64,000 nt of DNA, from positions 89,156,001-89,220,000 of the forward strand of contig JBITNC010000001.1 in the NCBI GenBank assembly GCA_050084985.1, given 5' to 3'. The DNA comes from Nageia nagi (Eukaryota; Pinophyta). A program made the position numbers and the translations under genes. The notes below the pieces were generated by a model. It had not been told where the DNA came from, did not search any database, and was given only the letters and a program-made list of their open reading frames with translations. Positions 1 through 11,699 of the stretch are shown piece by piece; within the stretch, counting starts at the first letter, position 1; each line of letters begins with the position of its first letter.

Positions 1-1762
1 TCTATCCTATTAAGAAGTCTAATCAGCCATCCAAAACCTATGGAGAACTCCATCTCCATATCCAAGTAGAATAAATAATTCATCCTAAACTTAGGAGAGA
101 AATGTCCCACTTTGGGGCTCACAATGTGGGTCCATAGGACCATTATTATTCTATCCCAAGTTACTACTAATGCAAAAATAAATTATTTACAAAGGGAACA
201 CCTAAGATCCCAAATTTACTTAATTTTGTTCAAAAGGGGATGTTACACACATGAGGACTATCAGTGGTCCATTTCTTGTGGCAATTTTTTTGGAATTTGA
301 AATGACAAGGGTAATTTTGGGAGTTGAATCATTTTCTTCTTTCATTTCATCCTGAAGGTGCTTCATTTTAAGATTATTGATGGTTCTATGTAGGTTGTTG
401 AAGTAGTTTTGACAATACTATGGCATTGCTAAGGCATACATTTGATAAATTGAATATGTAGATCCAATTCAAGGAGATTAAAGAAGGATTATCAATTGGA
501 GGAGTGTTTACTATTTGTGATAGTGTATTACATATTCATACTAATTTATGATCACCATTTGGGTCCCATAATGAAGAAGAGATGTTAAACTAGATGTACT
601 TCCACATTGGGAGGAATTGATATAAATTTTCCTATGTTATTATGTGTGATTGTTGATTTTGATGTTGTTAGTAGTTTTCTTTTAGTTCTTCACAATTTCA
701 CCTTAAATTTCACTAATGAATTCTTCCATAAAAGGACCATCGATAGTCCATTTTTAGGCTGCCATAGACCCATTTCTTGAAGGATTAAGTAATGAAATTT
801 TTATGGGCATATTTATGATGAATTTTTGAATATCATAGCCTATGAAGTTTACAAACCATTTTTGCCAAATAATTTGGTACTTCATTTTTTATGATTTTAT
901 GAATAATTACAAATAAATGCAATATTATTCATATCTCATGCCTAGGGGTGATATGTATAACATGTATTTATAGAAATTCTATAGATATTGCATTAAAAAA
1001 CATATTTTTCATATTTATTTCCTTTGTAGCCTATTTGTGATTTGATCATCATTTTGAACTAGACCTTGTAGCTCATCTTCAAGTGCTTTCACTCTTGCTT
1101 CAACACTAACTACCAAACTTGTTGTAGTTCCCATTGGGTCATTCATAGCCTCTCTTCTCTTTTTTTTCTTTGGGCTACTGAGTAACATTACATTATTATT
1201 CACTTTCTAAGTCTTAATTAGTGCAAAGGGTTCTATGAAATTTGCTTCTAGATCTTGAGTTGGGGATAAAGGTGGGTAAGATTTGCTCCTTGAGATGCTT
1301 ACAATATCTTTTGTAATCTCAAGTTTGTCCAATTATTCTCAAGCTAAGGGTAGGGAAAGTGCAATACGAGTAATTGTAGCCCATTGTAGCCTATATGTGG
1401 GTCCAAGATTTCACTTTCTCAAATGTTACCTTTGAATATGTAATCTACTTAGGCCCAAAGACCTTCCAAATGTTCCTCCTCCAAGGTGTTTGAATTTTCC
1501 AATTTGGTAGCGAAGGTAAGATTGTTCATTCTCAGTTGAATGACCTTGGGACCCAAGTGTTGTCCTATCCATTCTTTTCAATATGAGCTCAAACAACTCA
1601 AATAGATTGTAGTTAGCCTATGTAGTAAGCCAAGTGATTGCTAGACCCAGTTTGTCTCTTCCTTATTATCTTCTTCTTTATAGTCCATGTTCCCATATGA
1701 TTCTTTTCATTGGCATATGCCTTCCTCCTTGCCTTATCCTAGGTGAAGAATTCAAGGAGTTC
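1..1762. other. Unassigned AT-rich flank left of Copia-1
   Basis: No gene, RNA or paired terminal repeat was recognised here. The one notable reading frame is minus-strand 1015-1203 (62 codons), with a basic KKKKRR cluster followed by a heptad-like stretch (VEARVKALEDELQGL). It looks like the coiled-coil start of a retroelement Gag, but nothing downstream on that strand supports the assignment. Further minus-strand fragments up to the Copia-1 insertion at 1768 may belong to the same decayed element. Everything here is too broken to name. Confidence 0.4.
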
Positions 1763-1767
1763 CTCCT

Positions 1768-2257
1768 TGTTGGAAATTTGAAGTCTAAGATATTTTCCCT
1801 TGATCTTTCTCCTAAAATGCAATTCTACTAATGAAATACCATGGCATTTTAGAAACACAAGGGATACACATAAAATGCGAGCATATTTCCTTACCTCTAA
1901 TGGATTTTTGTACTTTTGGGAGTGCAAGCATGATCGCAGGCATGTTCTTTGGTGTTTCATCAATGTTGATTTATTTTCTCCTTTTGGTGTGGAACTGAAG
2001 AATCAAATCCTTCAATTCATCTTCTGTGATTATTTCATTCTATATTTATTGAGTTATTTTCATAGTTGTGAGGTTGATTACAATTTGTATTGATATATTA
2101 GAGATGAAAGCATTATGTGAGCTCTTATTGAGTGTGTAGCATTTTGAAGACTTGGTAAGCATATTCTATTAGTGTGTTTGATTCATTGCTCCATTGTTGA
2201 ATTCATCTTGTGAATGTATGATAATATTTTTTAATAAGTTTTTACAATAAAACTTCA
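1768..2257 (+). repeat. Copia-1 5' LTR
   Basis: About 490 bp beginning TGTTGGAAATTT and ending AACTTCA. It aligns along its whole length with 6153-6660. Shared blocks include the one around 1914-1930 (GGGAGTGCAAGCA) and the terminal TTTTTACAATAAAACTT. Its right edge is followed after two bases by the primer-binding site, which fixes the boundary. The CTCCT target duplication fixes the left edge. Confidence 0.9.
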
Positions 2258-2259
2258 TT

Positions 2260-2270
2260 TGGTATTAGAG
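2260..2270 (+). promoter_or_regulatory. Copia-1 primer-binding site (tRNA-iMet type)
   Basis: TGGTATTAGAG lies two bases after the 5' LTR. It differs by one base from TGGTATCAGAG, the sequence complementary to the 3' end of plant initiator tRNA-Met that primes minus-strand DNA synthesis. Confidence 0.85.
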
Positions 2271-2367
2271 ATGGTTGGTTGAAGAAGGGTTTGTGCAAGC
2301 CTATGGAGTTTCTCTCTTGTCATTTACAAAATTCTTGAATGAAGCTTGGTTTTTTTACTAAGCTATA

Positions 2368-3245
2368 ATGGCCAACAATACAAATTCCTCTATACAAATT
2401 CTTTTGTTTAATCGATCAAATTATGAATACTGGAGCATAAAGATGAAGATTTTGCTTATAGGCAAAGATTTTTGGGATATAGTTGATGATGGCTAAACAG
2501 AACATGTTGATTAGAGCACTTTAACAACAAATGTGGACAAGAATACTAAGGAGGTTGAAAATAAAACTAACCTTGCTTTATATCATTTACAATCAACTCT
2601 TAAAGAGAACATTTTCCTAAGAATTGTAGGTTGTACAATAGCTAAACAAGCCTGGAAAAATTTGAAGGAAGGATATGAAGGAAATATCCAAGTGTAGGTA
2701 AAATTACAAACTCTGAGAAGGGATCTTGAGAACTTGAACATGCAAGATAATGAAGGGGTTGGTGATGTTATGTAAGAGTTAAAGCCATTATGAATAAGAT
2801 AGCCTCTCTTGGAGAAGATATTGACAAGGTTGTTGTGATAAGAAGGTGTTAAAAAACATAAATACCAGTTGGAACTATGTAGAAATAATAATAAAAGAAA
2901 ATAAGGACCTATCCACACTTGAATATGATCAAATAATTGGCTCTCTCATGTAACATAAGGAGATACATAGAGAACTCCAAGTTGGAGGGGTTCAAGAGAC
3001 GACATTCTCCTACAAAAGAGAGTGAAGCAAGTGGTAGTGGAAAAGGTAGAGGCCAACACTCTTCTAGAGGAAGAGGTAGAGGTTCCTATGGAAGAGGTAG
3101 AGGTGGAGAACAAAGCTAGGATAATGAAAATGGTTTAGTCCCAAAGGTGGAGCAACCTGTAGAGGTACAGGAAGAGAAGACAAAAGAAACATGTAATATT
3201 ACCACTGTAACAAATTTGGCCATTTTGAGAGAGTGCATATTGAAG
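2368..3245 (+). pseudogene. gag: Copia-1 gag remnant
   Basis: Capsid/nucleocapsid protein of the particle. Translation from ATG 2368 gives a Copia-type Gag start (FNRSNYEYWSIKM, then KDFWDIVDDG) that soon meets in-frame stops. The conserved AKQAWKNLKEGYEGN segment is at about 2645-2690. A Gly/Arg-rich basic tract (GRGRGSYGRGRG) lies at 3050-3115. A degenerate CCHC zinc knuckle (YYHCNKFGHFERVH) follows at about 3200-3245, with the first and last cysteines lost. The frame changes several times, so this cannot make a working Gag. Confidence 0.8.
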
Positions 3246-3339
3246 TAAGCAACAAATGATGGAAGGATAACATATTATGGTGAATAGGAGTACTATGGAG
3301 AACAAACATTATTTTTGTATTATAACAAGGTTGAGAAAA

Positions 3340-4513
3340 ATGATGATGAGACATGGATTTTGGATAGTGGTTGCACTAATCATATGGTTGGTAAGAAGAA
3401 AGTGTTATAATCTCTTGATCATTCCTACAAATCAAGTATCAAGCTTGGGGATGAGAAATATTTGGAAGTGATAGAAAAAGGAGATATGAAAGTACAAATA
3501 AAATAATTTAATATTAAGGTCAAAGACATTTACTATGATGCACATTTGAAACATAATTTGTTGAGTATTGGACAAATGTTGTAGAAAAACTACAAGTTGA
3601 TTTTTTAAGATAATATGTGCAAAATCTATGATAAAAATAATGGCAATAGGTTGGTTACTATTTTCCAAATGATAAATAATAGATTGTTTCCTTTAAAATT
3701 TGGAGGGAAAGGGGATAGCTTTGTGAATGTGGTTGTTGAAAGAAAGAATTAGCTATGGCATCTTAGGTTTAGGCATTTAAACTTTTCAAGTTTAAATTGA
3801 ACTCATCATAAGTGTATGGCTGAACAAAAGTTGAAGATCCAAAGGGTATTTGTGAGGGGTATGCTTTGGAAAAGCATGCTAGACATCACTTTCCCAAAGG
3901 TAAAGCATGGAGGGTCATACCCATTGCAATTAATTCATTTTGATATTTGAGGTCCAATGAAAACTATGAGTTTGGGTAATAACTCTTACTATCTCACTTT
4001 CATTGATGATTTTTCAAGTATGTGTTGGGTATTTTTCATAAGACACAAACATGAGGCATTTAGTTTCTTTAAGGAGTTCAAGAATCATGTTGATAACCAA
4101 AGTGGGAGGAGCATAAAATGCTTGAATACTGATAGAGGTGGTGAGTTTTGTTTCAATGAATTCTTCAACATTGTAGATATTTTGGCATCAAAAGATAAAT
4201 GATAGTTGCCTACCCTACACAACAAAATGGCATAGTTGAAAGGCAAAATAGGATGGTGGTGGAGATGGCTAGAAGCATGATGCAAACTAAAAAATTAACC
4301 AACTATTATTGGGCTGATGCAATTCAAACAATAGTATATATTTTGAATATAAGTCCATCTAGAAGTTTGGAATACATGACTCTATATGAGGCATGGTTTG
4401 AAAAGAAGCCTAATGTCAATCGCTTCAAATTTTTTGGGTTCTTGGCATATGTAGATGTGGCTGATGAAAAAAGGATCATGCTCTTTCTCAAGTTTTGGAC
4501 ACTAATTTTTTGA
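3340..4513 (+). pseudogene. pol: Copia-1 protease and integrase remnant
   Basis: Aspartic protease followed by integrase. The protease active site is visible as WILDSGCTNHMV at about 3355-3396 (catalytic Asp in DSG). The integrase zinc-binding segment begins near 3752 (LWHLRFRHLN). The catalytic core follows: TFIDDFSSMCWVFF (about 4000), LNTDRGGEF carrying the second Asp (about 4120), and QQNGIVERQN carrying the Glu (about 4220). The DDE residues survive, but several stops and a frame change near 4200 separate the pieces. The order protease-integrase-RT marks the Copia superfamily. Confidence 0.85.
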
Positions 4514-4573
4514 AGAATACTTACAAGAATTCAAGCCCAAGAGATTGATCAAGTTGTTCATAAACTTGAGAAC

Positions 4574-6150
4574 TTGCACATGTATGGATATGAGGATTAT
4601 GGTGAATCCAAAGGTGATGTAATGAAGTATGCCTTTGTATCTACTTCTCATATTTTTTATTTTGAACCTAATTATTTTGGACAAGCTTATACTAACAAAG
4701 TTTGGATGCAAACAATGAAAGAAGAAATGAATTCAATTATTAAAAATGACACTTGGGAGCTTTGTGATTTGCCCAAAAGGAAGAGATGTGTTGGTTCAAA
4801 ATGGATCTACAAGATAAAATATAACATTAATGACAACATTTAAAGGTACAAGGTAAGATTTTTGGAAAAGGGATTCATTCAAAAGTTTGGGATTGATTAT
4901 GAGGATACATTTGCTCTTGTTGCAAGGCAAGAAACAACAATAATGGTATTATCATTGGCAGCCCAAAAGAAATAGAGTGTTCATTATATGGACATGAAAA
5001 GTGTATTCCTAAATGGCTACTTGGATGAAGAGATGTATGTTAAACAACCTCAAGGTTATGAGGTGAAAGTAAAAGAGCATCAAGTCTATAGACTCAAGAA
5101 GGCATTGTATGGGCTAAAACAAGCCCTTGGAGCATGGTACACAAGGATTGGTGGCTACTTAAACCATTGTGGGATCCAAAGGAGCAAAAGTAAGCCTACA
5201 CTTTACTACAAGAAACAAGGTGAGAACATGTTTCTTATTTGTTTGTATGTAGATGATTTGATATATATGGGAAGCAATTCTAAATTCAATGATGAGTTCA
5301 AGGCTGCAATGATGAAGAAGTTTCAGATGAAATACTTGGGTTTGATGTACTACTTCCTAGAAATGGAGGTGCACCAAAACAATGATGAGATTTTTGTTTT
5401 CTAAATAAAGTATATAAAAGAAATGTTTAAGAAGTTTGGTATGGCTGATTGTAAGCCTATTTTACCTCCAATGCTCATGGAGAGTTGTTAAACAAGGATG
5501 ATGGAGCTGAGAAGATAAACAAGAATGAGGTTAGAAGCATTGTTATGCGGTTCCATTTGTGTCAAGGTATATGTGTGAGCTTTTTATTTTGCATTTGATG
5601 GAAGCAAAGAGGACCTTGACATATTTGAAAGGTACCATTGAGTTTGGGATCCATTGTTCTCAAACTAATAAAATGGAATTGTTTGATTTTAGTGATAGTG
5701 ATTAGGGAAGAAATATTGATGATAGAAATACCATAAGTGGAAATTGGTTCTCACTAGGTTCAAGAATGGTCACTTGGAGCTCAAAGAAGTAAGTATAAAT
5801 GGTCTTGTCATCAATTGAAGGTAAGTATATTGCATTGAAGTCAACTAGAGTACAAGAATTATGGCTTAAGAAGGTACTTGAATAGGTAAGTAAGAAGCAA
5901 TGTGGACCAACTCTAATCTTTTGTGACAACATCAGTGTTATTCACTTGGCACAAAATCCAACTCACCATACCAAATCCAAGTACTTTGATTTGAAATATC
6001 ACTTCATTCATGACATGGTAGAGAAGAAGCAAATTGGGCTCAAGTATTTTAACATCAATGATCAATTGGCATATTTGTTCATAAAAGGTGTTGCAAAGGC
6101 TTAGTTTTTGAAGTTGATTCATTAGTGAGCCCTCTCAACATCAAGGGGAG
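4574..6150 (+). pseudogene. pol: Copia-1 reverse transcriptase and RNase H remnant
   Basis: Copies the element RNA into DNA. Reverse transcriptase starts with the WMQTMKEEMNSI and GSKWIYKIKY motifs (4700-4820). It continues through MDMKSVFLNGYLDEEMYV (4988-5043) and LKKALYGLKQALGAWY to the catalytic YVDDLIYMG at about 5245. RNase H follows, with TYLKGTIEFGIHCS (about 5618), TWSSKK (about 5770), and the Copia C-terminal NPTHHTKSKYFDLKYHFI (about 5960). Stops occur at 4841, 5402, 5702 and elsewhere, so it is dead. The last codons run into the polypurine tract at 6141-6152. Confidence 0.88.
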
Positions 6151-6152
6151 AA
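6141..6152 (+). promoter_or_regulatory. Copia-1 polypurine tract
   Basis: TCAAGGGGAGAA lies directly against the 3' LTR. Its purine run is the usual plus-strand primer of LTR retrotransposons, and its position right after the RNase H frame is normal for Copia elements. Confidence 0.8.
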
Positions 6153-6660
6153 TATTGAAAATTTAAAGCCTAAAATATTTTTCCTTGATCTTTATGTTGA
6201 AATGTAGGTCTACTGATGAAACATCATGGATTTTTGAAAATGTAGGGGGTACATGAAAAACACAAATGTGTTTTAGGTCTGATGATTTTTTGGATGTCTA
6301 GGAGTGCAAGCACAAACGTGGGAGCATTCTTGGACGGATGAAAAAAATGTTATCATATTTCATCAATGTCGATTTATTCTTTCCCTTTTGTGTGGAATTG
6401 AAGAGTTAAATCATTTGGTTCATATACTATGATTGTTTCATTCTGTATTTATTGAGTTGTTTTCATAGCTATGAGGATGATTATAGCTTGTATTGATCTA
6501 TTGGATATCCAAGCATTATACGAGCTCTTATTGAGTGTGTAGCATTTTGAAGACTCAATAAAAATATCCTATTAGTATGTTTAATTCATTTCTCCACTGT
6601 TGAATTCATTTTGTGAATGTATGATAATGTTTGTTAATATGTTTTTACAATAAAACTTAA
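6153..6660 (+). repeat. Copia-1 3' LTR
   Basis: About 508 bp, aligned with 1768-2257 but longer and clearly diverged. The left terminus reads TATTG rather than TGTTG and the right terminus reads CTTAA rather than CTTCA, each explained by one substitution. It is followed immediately by the CTCCT target duplication at 6661. Confidence 0.88.
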
Positions 6661-6665
6661 CTCCT

Positions 6666-8144
6666 CACTGGAAGAGGATACCACTAAGGAGAGTTTTTCC
6701 CTTGGAAACTTTGGTCTATGCTTGGTATCCATGAGAAATAGACTCATATGAGGAAATCATATGTTCAATTGGGGTGTGAGTGGGGTAGAAGTGGCCAAGT
6801 TGAATTGCAATAGAGATAGGGAGTGTTATTATCTTTTGAGTTATGTCTTTTATTTAGTGTACTAAGTAGGTCCTCACATTATTATTTATAACTTTGGTTA
6901 GGAATGAGATTTTTAAAATACAATGCATTCTTATCTTGATGTTTATGGTCTCTTACTAAACAATAAACATCCTTTAGCTTTGTCTAAAATTTACCATGCA
7001 TATGTGCAACATAAATTTGAGAATAGCCATAAGGTTCTCAAGCATTATATTTCTTATGGTCAAGATATTTCCCCTTTTTGTTGCATTTAAACCTTCCTCC
7101 AGATCATTTTCCTAGCTTTAATTTTCACTCTTGTTGATAAGTTCTCTATCTTTCTACAAAGTTTGGAGTTTTATGGCACCTCATGATAAGGGGTATACCT
7201 AGAATTCAAATAGTAAGAGGTTCGTCATACATCTTAATGAGTAGTACAATAAGTCTTAGAAGCAGTATTACCCTTAAGGCATTTATTATGGTTTTATCTT
7301 TAGATGTTTGAAATTAGGATGTCCTACTTGTCATTTGTCACTTTAGTCATATGGGATGAGACTTTTTATCTTTGTGTTAGTTAGAGAAAGGATGTCGTGA
7401 GTCTAGTATTCACAAAAGGATTTGTATTTTTTTAATAAGATTCCACTCAAATATTGTAATTCTCCACCTTTTTTATATTTATTTGATGCAGATTTTGTTA
7501 ATGAGAGTTTCTCAAATAAGATAGAAACATTTCTAACCTTTTATTCATCTACAAGCCATTTATCCATGAACTTCATAAATTTCCATTGGAATTAGTGTAT
7601 AGGATCATATCCTTGTACGTAGATATAACATGTGGAAAAAAATAGTTGACACTTAAATAATTTGGAATGAATGATTCTTGAACCTTGAGATAATATATGA
7701 ATCCATTTTATATGTAAACTCATGATTTTTCTTGTTCAACAAATTGCATTTTTGTAATGATTTTTGCTAAAAAGTTTTATGAAAACCTTTAGAAGCTTAT
7801 TCTCTATATAGTATGTAACTTGCAAGATTAACAGTTTACTAAGAATTATATTCTCTATATTTTCTTTAATCATTATTTTGAAAGAGATAATGTTCCTTGG
7901 ATGCATTTTATTAAACACTACAAGAGTCTTGTGCAGCTTCCCAAACTTAACATGCATATATATTAGAGAATTTTATAACTAGGAGTCCATTAGAGAGTAC
8001 CAAAACATCAAATTTCTTTCAAAAACACCAAAATTTCATATTTTCCTTGAACAAAATTCTTGCTATAGAAAATCAACCTATGACCCTCCAAAATGGCTTT
8101 AGAATTTTTAATGGAAATGGATCAATCTTGGAGAAGTGTTCAAA
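6666..8144. other. Unassigned AT-rich spacer between Copia-1 and Gypsy-D
   Basis: No coding region, terminal repeat or RNA motif was recognised. All reading frames are short and have no family motifs. Confidence 0.5.
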
Positions 8145-8871
8145 TTTGATACAAATTAGATCATGTCAGGTTGATCTCAATAAGAACAGTACTCATCCAT
8201 GAGATATTTATGCTTAGAGATTGAGAGAATACTAAAATATTGAGGTGATTGGTGATAAAAACCATGACATTAACAAACTAAGTCTACTTTTTTTGGGTCG
8301 TTAATAGCCTTTATTTTGATGAGTCAGCAATGGAAGTTGAAGGGATATCATTGGTTTGGATAGTTGAGTGATTCAAGATAATCAATCAACATCTTGGAGA
8401 TATTTTTAGGTCTATTTAAAAACATACTACTCTCTTTATTCTTCAATATTAGCTTAGAGATTTTTGGGATTTTAGGATTGTAAAGATTTGAAGGAAGACC
8501 AAGAGTCATTCTAGAATTTTTGTAGTTCTAATGTTGTTCTTCTTGTTATAAAAGATTGCAATAGTGTTGTAGGAGATGATATTACCATTATTTTGATGGT
8601 ATTTCTCTATATGTATGTAATATTGTAATGTCCATAGATAATGATAAGGTAAGGCTCCAATTCCATGCATAATTAGCCCACATTAGGTTAACCAGGGTAA
8701 TTATTGTGTTGATCTTGTTATATGTGATTGAGATTGCTAATTTATAGTTTTACATTGTGCAATTTTGAATTTATATGCAATTTAAGGGGTCTCATAATGG
8801 TGAATATTTTTTCATTCAAATCTATAAGTGAGAATTTGATTATGCTATAAGCATTTGGTGATTATGGATCA
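8145..8871 (+). repeat. Gypsy-D 5' LTR
   Basis: 727 bp, aligned with 13124-13850 over the full length. Shared segments include GGTGATTGGTGATAAAAA (8250 region) and GAAGGAAGACCAAGAGTCAT (8490 region). The left terminus has mutated to TTTGAT where the right copy reads TGTGAT. It ends GGATCA and is followed by the primer site. Confidence 0.85.
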
Positions 8872-8873
8872 TG

Positions 8874-8885
8874 TGGAATCAGAGC
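8874..8885 (+). promoter_or_regulatory. Gypsy-D primer-binding site
   Basis: TGGAATCAGAGC, two bases after the LTR. It differs by one base from the tRNA-iMet site TGGTATCAGAGC. Confidence 0.8.
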
Positions 8886-9231
8886 TTATGCATGCAAAAT
8901 TTGGGGCCAAAATTTTGGAAATTTAAGGCTACCACAAGTGTACTTTTTGATGTTTAGGAGGATATCTCAAAGACTAGAACTGATTCTAGAGGATCCTGAG
9001 ATTGGTCGAAGGTGCAAAGTGACTAAAATGGATGATTTAGAGGAGCAATAGTCTACTTTTTGTATCATGTTAGATGTCAATTTTGAAAGGAGATTTTTAG
9101 AAATGGAGAATAATTTGGATCATTTTGTTGAGTTATTGGCTATTGAAGCAAATGTAAATGCAAATCAGAGGCAAAAAAATAAATTTGGAGGATGTGATTC
9201 ATCATCTTCATTAAATTGAGTTTCATTCAAG

Positions 9232-9980
9232 ATGGAGGCCAAAGTGGACATTCCTACTTTTGGTGGAGAGGTTGATGTAAAAACATTGAACATGGTTAAA
9301 ACAATTGGAGGTTTATTTCTAAATTCATGGTGTTGTAAATGATGTTGATAAAATCTCTTTTCCTAGATTAAAGATGGGTGGACATGTTTTAGTTTGGTGG
9401 GAAATTGATGTAGAAAATCTTAGTAATGAACACTTATTGGAAGTATATTCTTGGATTGAATTTAATAACTTGTTAAGAGATAAATTTTATCCATTAGGAT
9501 ATCATAATAAATAATTAATGAAATGATAATTCTTTAGGCAGCAAAGAGGGAAATTGGTTCAAGAATACACTACAAAATTTAAGAAACAAGTTACTTTGCT
9601 TGGGGTTTCACCAAAAGATCCTTAAATTTTAATGAAGTACATTGAAGGTTTACATATTCATTTGCAAAAGACTATCATGTTGTTTAATCCTACTAATCTT
9701 GATCAAGTGTGTGTGTAAGCACAATACTTAGAGGAGAATCATAAAGCGAGAAGATAATATGATGAATCCAAGAAGGCTTCTAATTCAAAGGGAGGACAAG
9801 ATGAAGGTAAATATCAAGATAAAGGAAAAGGTAAGTAATAAACTAAGACCACTAATATTTCAAAGAAAAAAGGTGATAATAGGCATTGTAGTCATTATGA
9901 TAAAGATGGTCATGTTGATGATAAATGTTGGAAACTTCATCTGGAATTACATCCATATAAGAAAAATAATAATTAGAAAC
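9232..9980 (+). pseudogene. gag: Gypsy-D gag remnant
   Basis: Capsid protein with a zinc knuckle. The frame from ATG 9232 gives PTFGGEVD. After shifts come WWEIDVENLSNEHL and RQQRGKLVQEYTTKF (about 9540-9585), which match the general retrotransposon Gag fold (RQ..G.v..Y...F). A basic linker precedes the knuckle HCSHYDKDGHVDDKCWKLH at about 9886-9942, in which the second Cys of the CCHC set is now Tyr. Several in-frame stops are present. Confidence 0.78.
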
Positions 9981-10107
9981 TAATGTTATGGTTCTTAAAT
10001 ATGAAGATATTGAGGGAAGTTTAGATGTTGATGAAAAACTAAATTGTTCAACCATTCAAAGGTTGAAGAATATCAAGACATAAGAATTCATTTATTCCAC
10101 CTTAAAA

Positions 10108-10450
10108 TCTAAATTAAGAAAATAAGAGTGGATTGCATTATTGATCTGGTTCTCAAGCAAATTTGATTTCAAAATCTATGGTAAGTAATTTAGGATTGGA
10201 AACTTTAAACCATCCAAATCCATATCCTTTGGGTTGGGTGCATCACAATGCTAGTTTGAAAGTTACTAAACAATGTATGTTGAAATTTACTATTTATATA
10301 AAGTGCATTGATGAAGTTTGGTTAATGTTGTTCCTTTAGACATTTATGGTGTTATTCTTAGTAACCCTTATATTTGGGATAAATGTTATTTATTAAAAAA
10401 GATTGAACAAATTATGATTGGTGGAAGATGGAAACGTGTTTCTAGCTAGT
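10108..10450 (+). pseudogene. pol: Gypsy-D aspartic protease remnant
   Basis: A retropepsin-like segment. In one frame it reads through a former catalytic region (IIDLVLKQ, where the expected Asp-Ser/Thr-Gly is degraded). It then gives LGWVHHNASLKVTKQC and, after a shift, VPLDIYGVILSNPYIWDK, the typical hydrophobic end of Gypsy proteases. The assignment rests on position between Gag and RT and on the ILSNPYIWD motif. Confidence 0.65.
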
Positions 10451-10639
10451 GCACATAAAAGCTAGAAAAACTTAGTCAGTTAGATAAAATAATTTGTAAA
10501 TGTTTCTAAAAATATTATGTTGATCATGGTAAAAACAAGCTTCTAGTGAGGTGAATATCAAGCTATCAGTAGTGTGAAACACTGATTTTAGTTTTTTAAT
10601 AGTGTACAAAAGGGAAGAATAGATGTAGAAATTGATTTG

Positions 10640-11560
10640 AAAGTTTATTAACTTATTTGTAGATCTAAGAGGATTACCTCCTATGTGGGATATACATGAT
10701 ATTTAGTTGTTACCTAATGGTTCATTACCCAATATAGCTTTGTATTGGAATCAATTTTGAAGAAAGAGGAGATAAAGAGGTAGATTCAAAGTTAGTTGAT
10801 CAAGGTATGATCAGACCAAATACATCTCAAAGTGGATCCTTGTTGTTTTGGTTACAAAAAGGGATCAAACTTGGAGGATGTGTATTAATATAAATCACTT
10901 AACAAAAGCACCATCAAAAATCACTATCCTTTGCCTTGAATAGATGATCTTTTGGATCAGTTGCAAGTGGAAAGATTCTTCGGTAAGCTATACTTGAGGA
11001 GTGGATATCACCAAGTTTGAATCAAGGAGGAGGACATTTGGAAGATCACTTTCAAGATAAGACAAGTCCTATTTGAGTAACTAGAAAGAGGAGAGTTTTC
11101 CAATGGAGAAAACAACAATAAACATCTTTTGATACCTTTAAGTAAAAGATTTTTAGTACATCCATGCTAGCACTTCTTGATTTGTAGAAGTCATTCGAAG
11201 TGAAGATCGATGCAAGTGACTATGCCATGGGGGTCATTTTGTTACAAGAAGGTAAACCAACTTTCTATCATTTAAAAAACTTTAGAGGGGTAATTTTGAA
11301 TTATCCTACTTATGATAAGGAAATGTATGCATTGGCTCAAGTTGTTAAAAATAATGAAACATTACTTAATGGGAAAAGAAAAAATCATTCATACTGATCA
11401 TCAACCATTAAAGTACTTACAAACTTAATCAAAATTGCAACAAACCGACACTATAGATGTGTGGATTTTCTACAATAATTTCATATTATGATCAAATATA
11501 AGAAAGAAACATAAATAAGGTTGTTTTGCATACTTTCTAAACCACCTATACCTACAAATT
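10640..11560 (+). pseudogene. pol: Gypsy-D reverse transcriptase/RNase H remnant with internal deletion
   Basis: Reverse transcriptase opens with DLRGLPPMWDIHDI and LLPNGSLPNIALYW (about 10660-10760). It runs to GYHQVWIKEEDIWKITFKI (about 11010-11060) and then breaks. The fingers/palm region with the YxDD catalytic box is missing. The sequence resumes at about 11200 in RNase H (KIDASDYAMGVILLQEGKP, then YDKEMYALAQVV). Stops are frequent. RNase H keeps the first Asp (KIDASD) and the Glu of YDKEMYAL. Confidence 0.78.
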
Positions 11561-11699
11561 TACACTACTAGCAATGTGTAATAGTAATTTTAGGTTATTA
11601 ACACATGAAAAAAGGCTAGTGAGTTCTTTCTTAATGCTAAAATCTCTTCCTTTTCCTTTTGATTCATTTTTAGGGCATATGTGTAGGATCCTAACTTTG

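Larger units (their letters stand above)
1768..6660 (+). mobile_element. Copia-1: decayed Ty1/Copia retrotransposon
   Basis: A complete but inactive Copia element of 4.9 kb. Two diverged direct LTRs (1768-2257 and 6153-6660) enclose a primer-binding site, gag, protease, integrase, reverse transcriptase and RNase H in Copia order (integrase before RT). The flanks are identical 5-bp direct repeats, CTCCT at 1763-1767 and 6661-6665, which is the expected integration footprint. The reading frame is broken by many stops and shifts, and the LTRs differ by many substitutions and indels, so the insertion is old. The element sits alone, not nested with the others. Confidence 0.93.

Noticed and set aside
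1015-1203. Minus-strand 62-codon frame with coiled-coil look
   Set aside because: Possibly a Gag start, but no downstream domain on that strand confirms it, so it is mentioned only in the flank entry.
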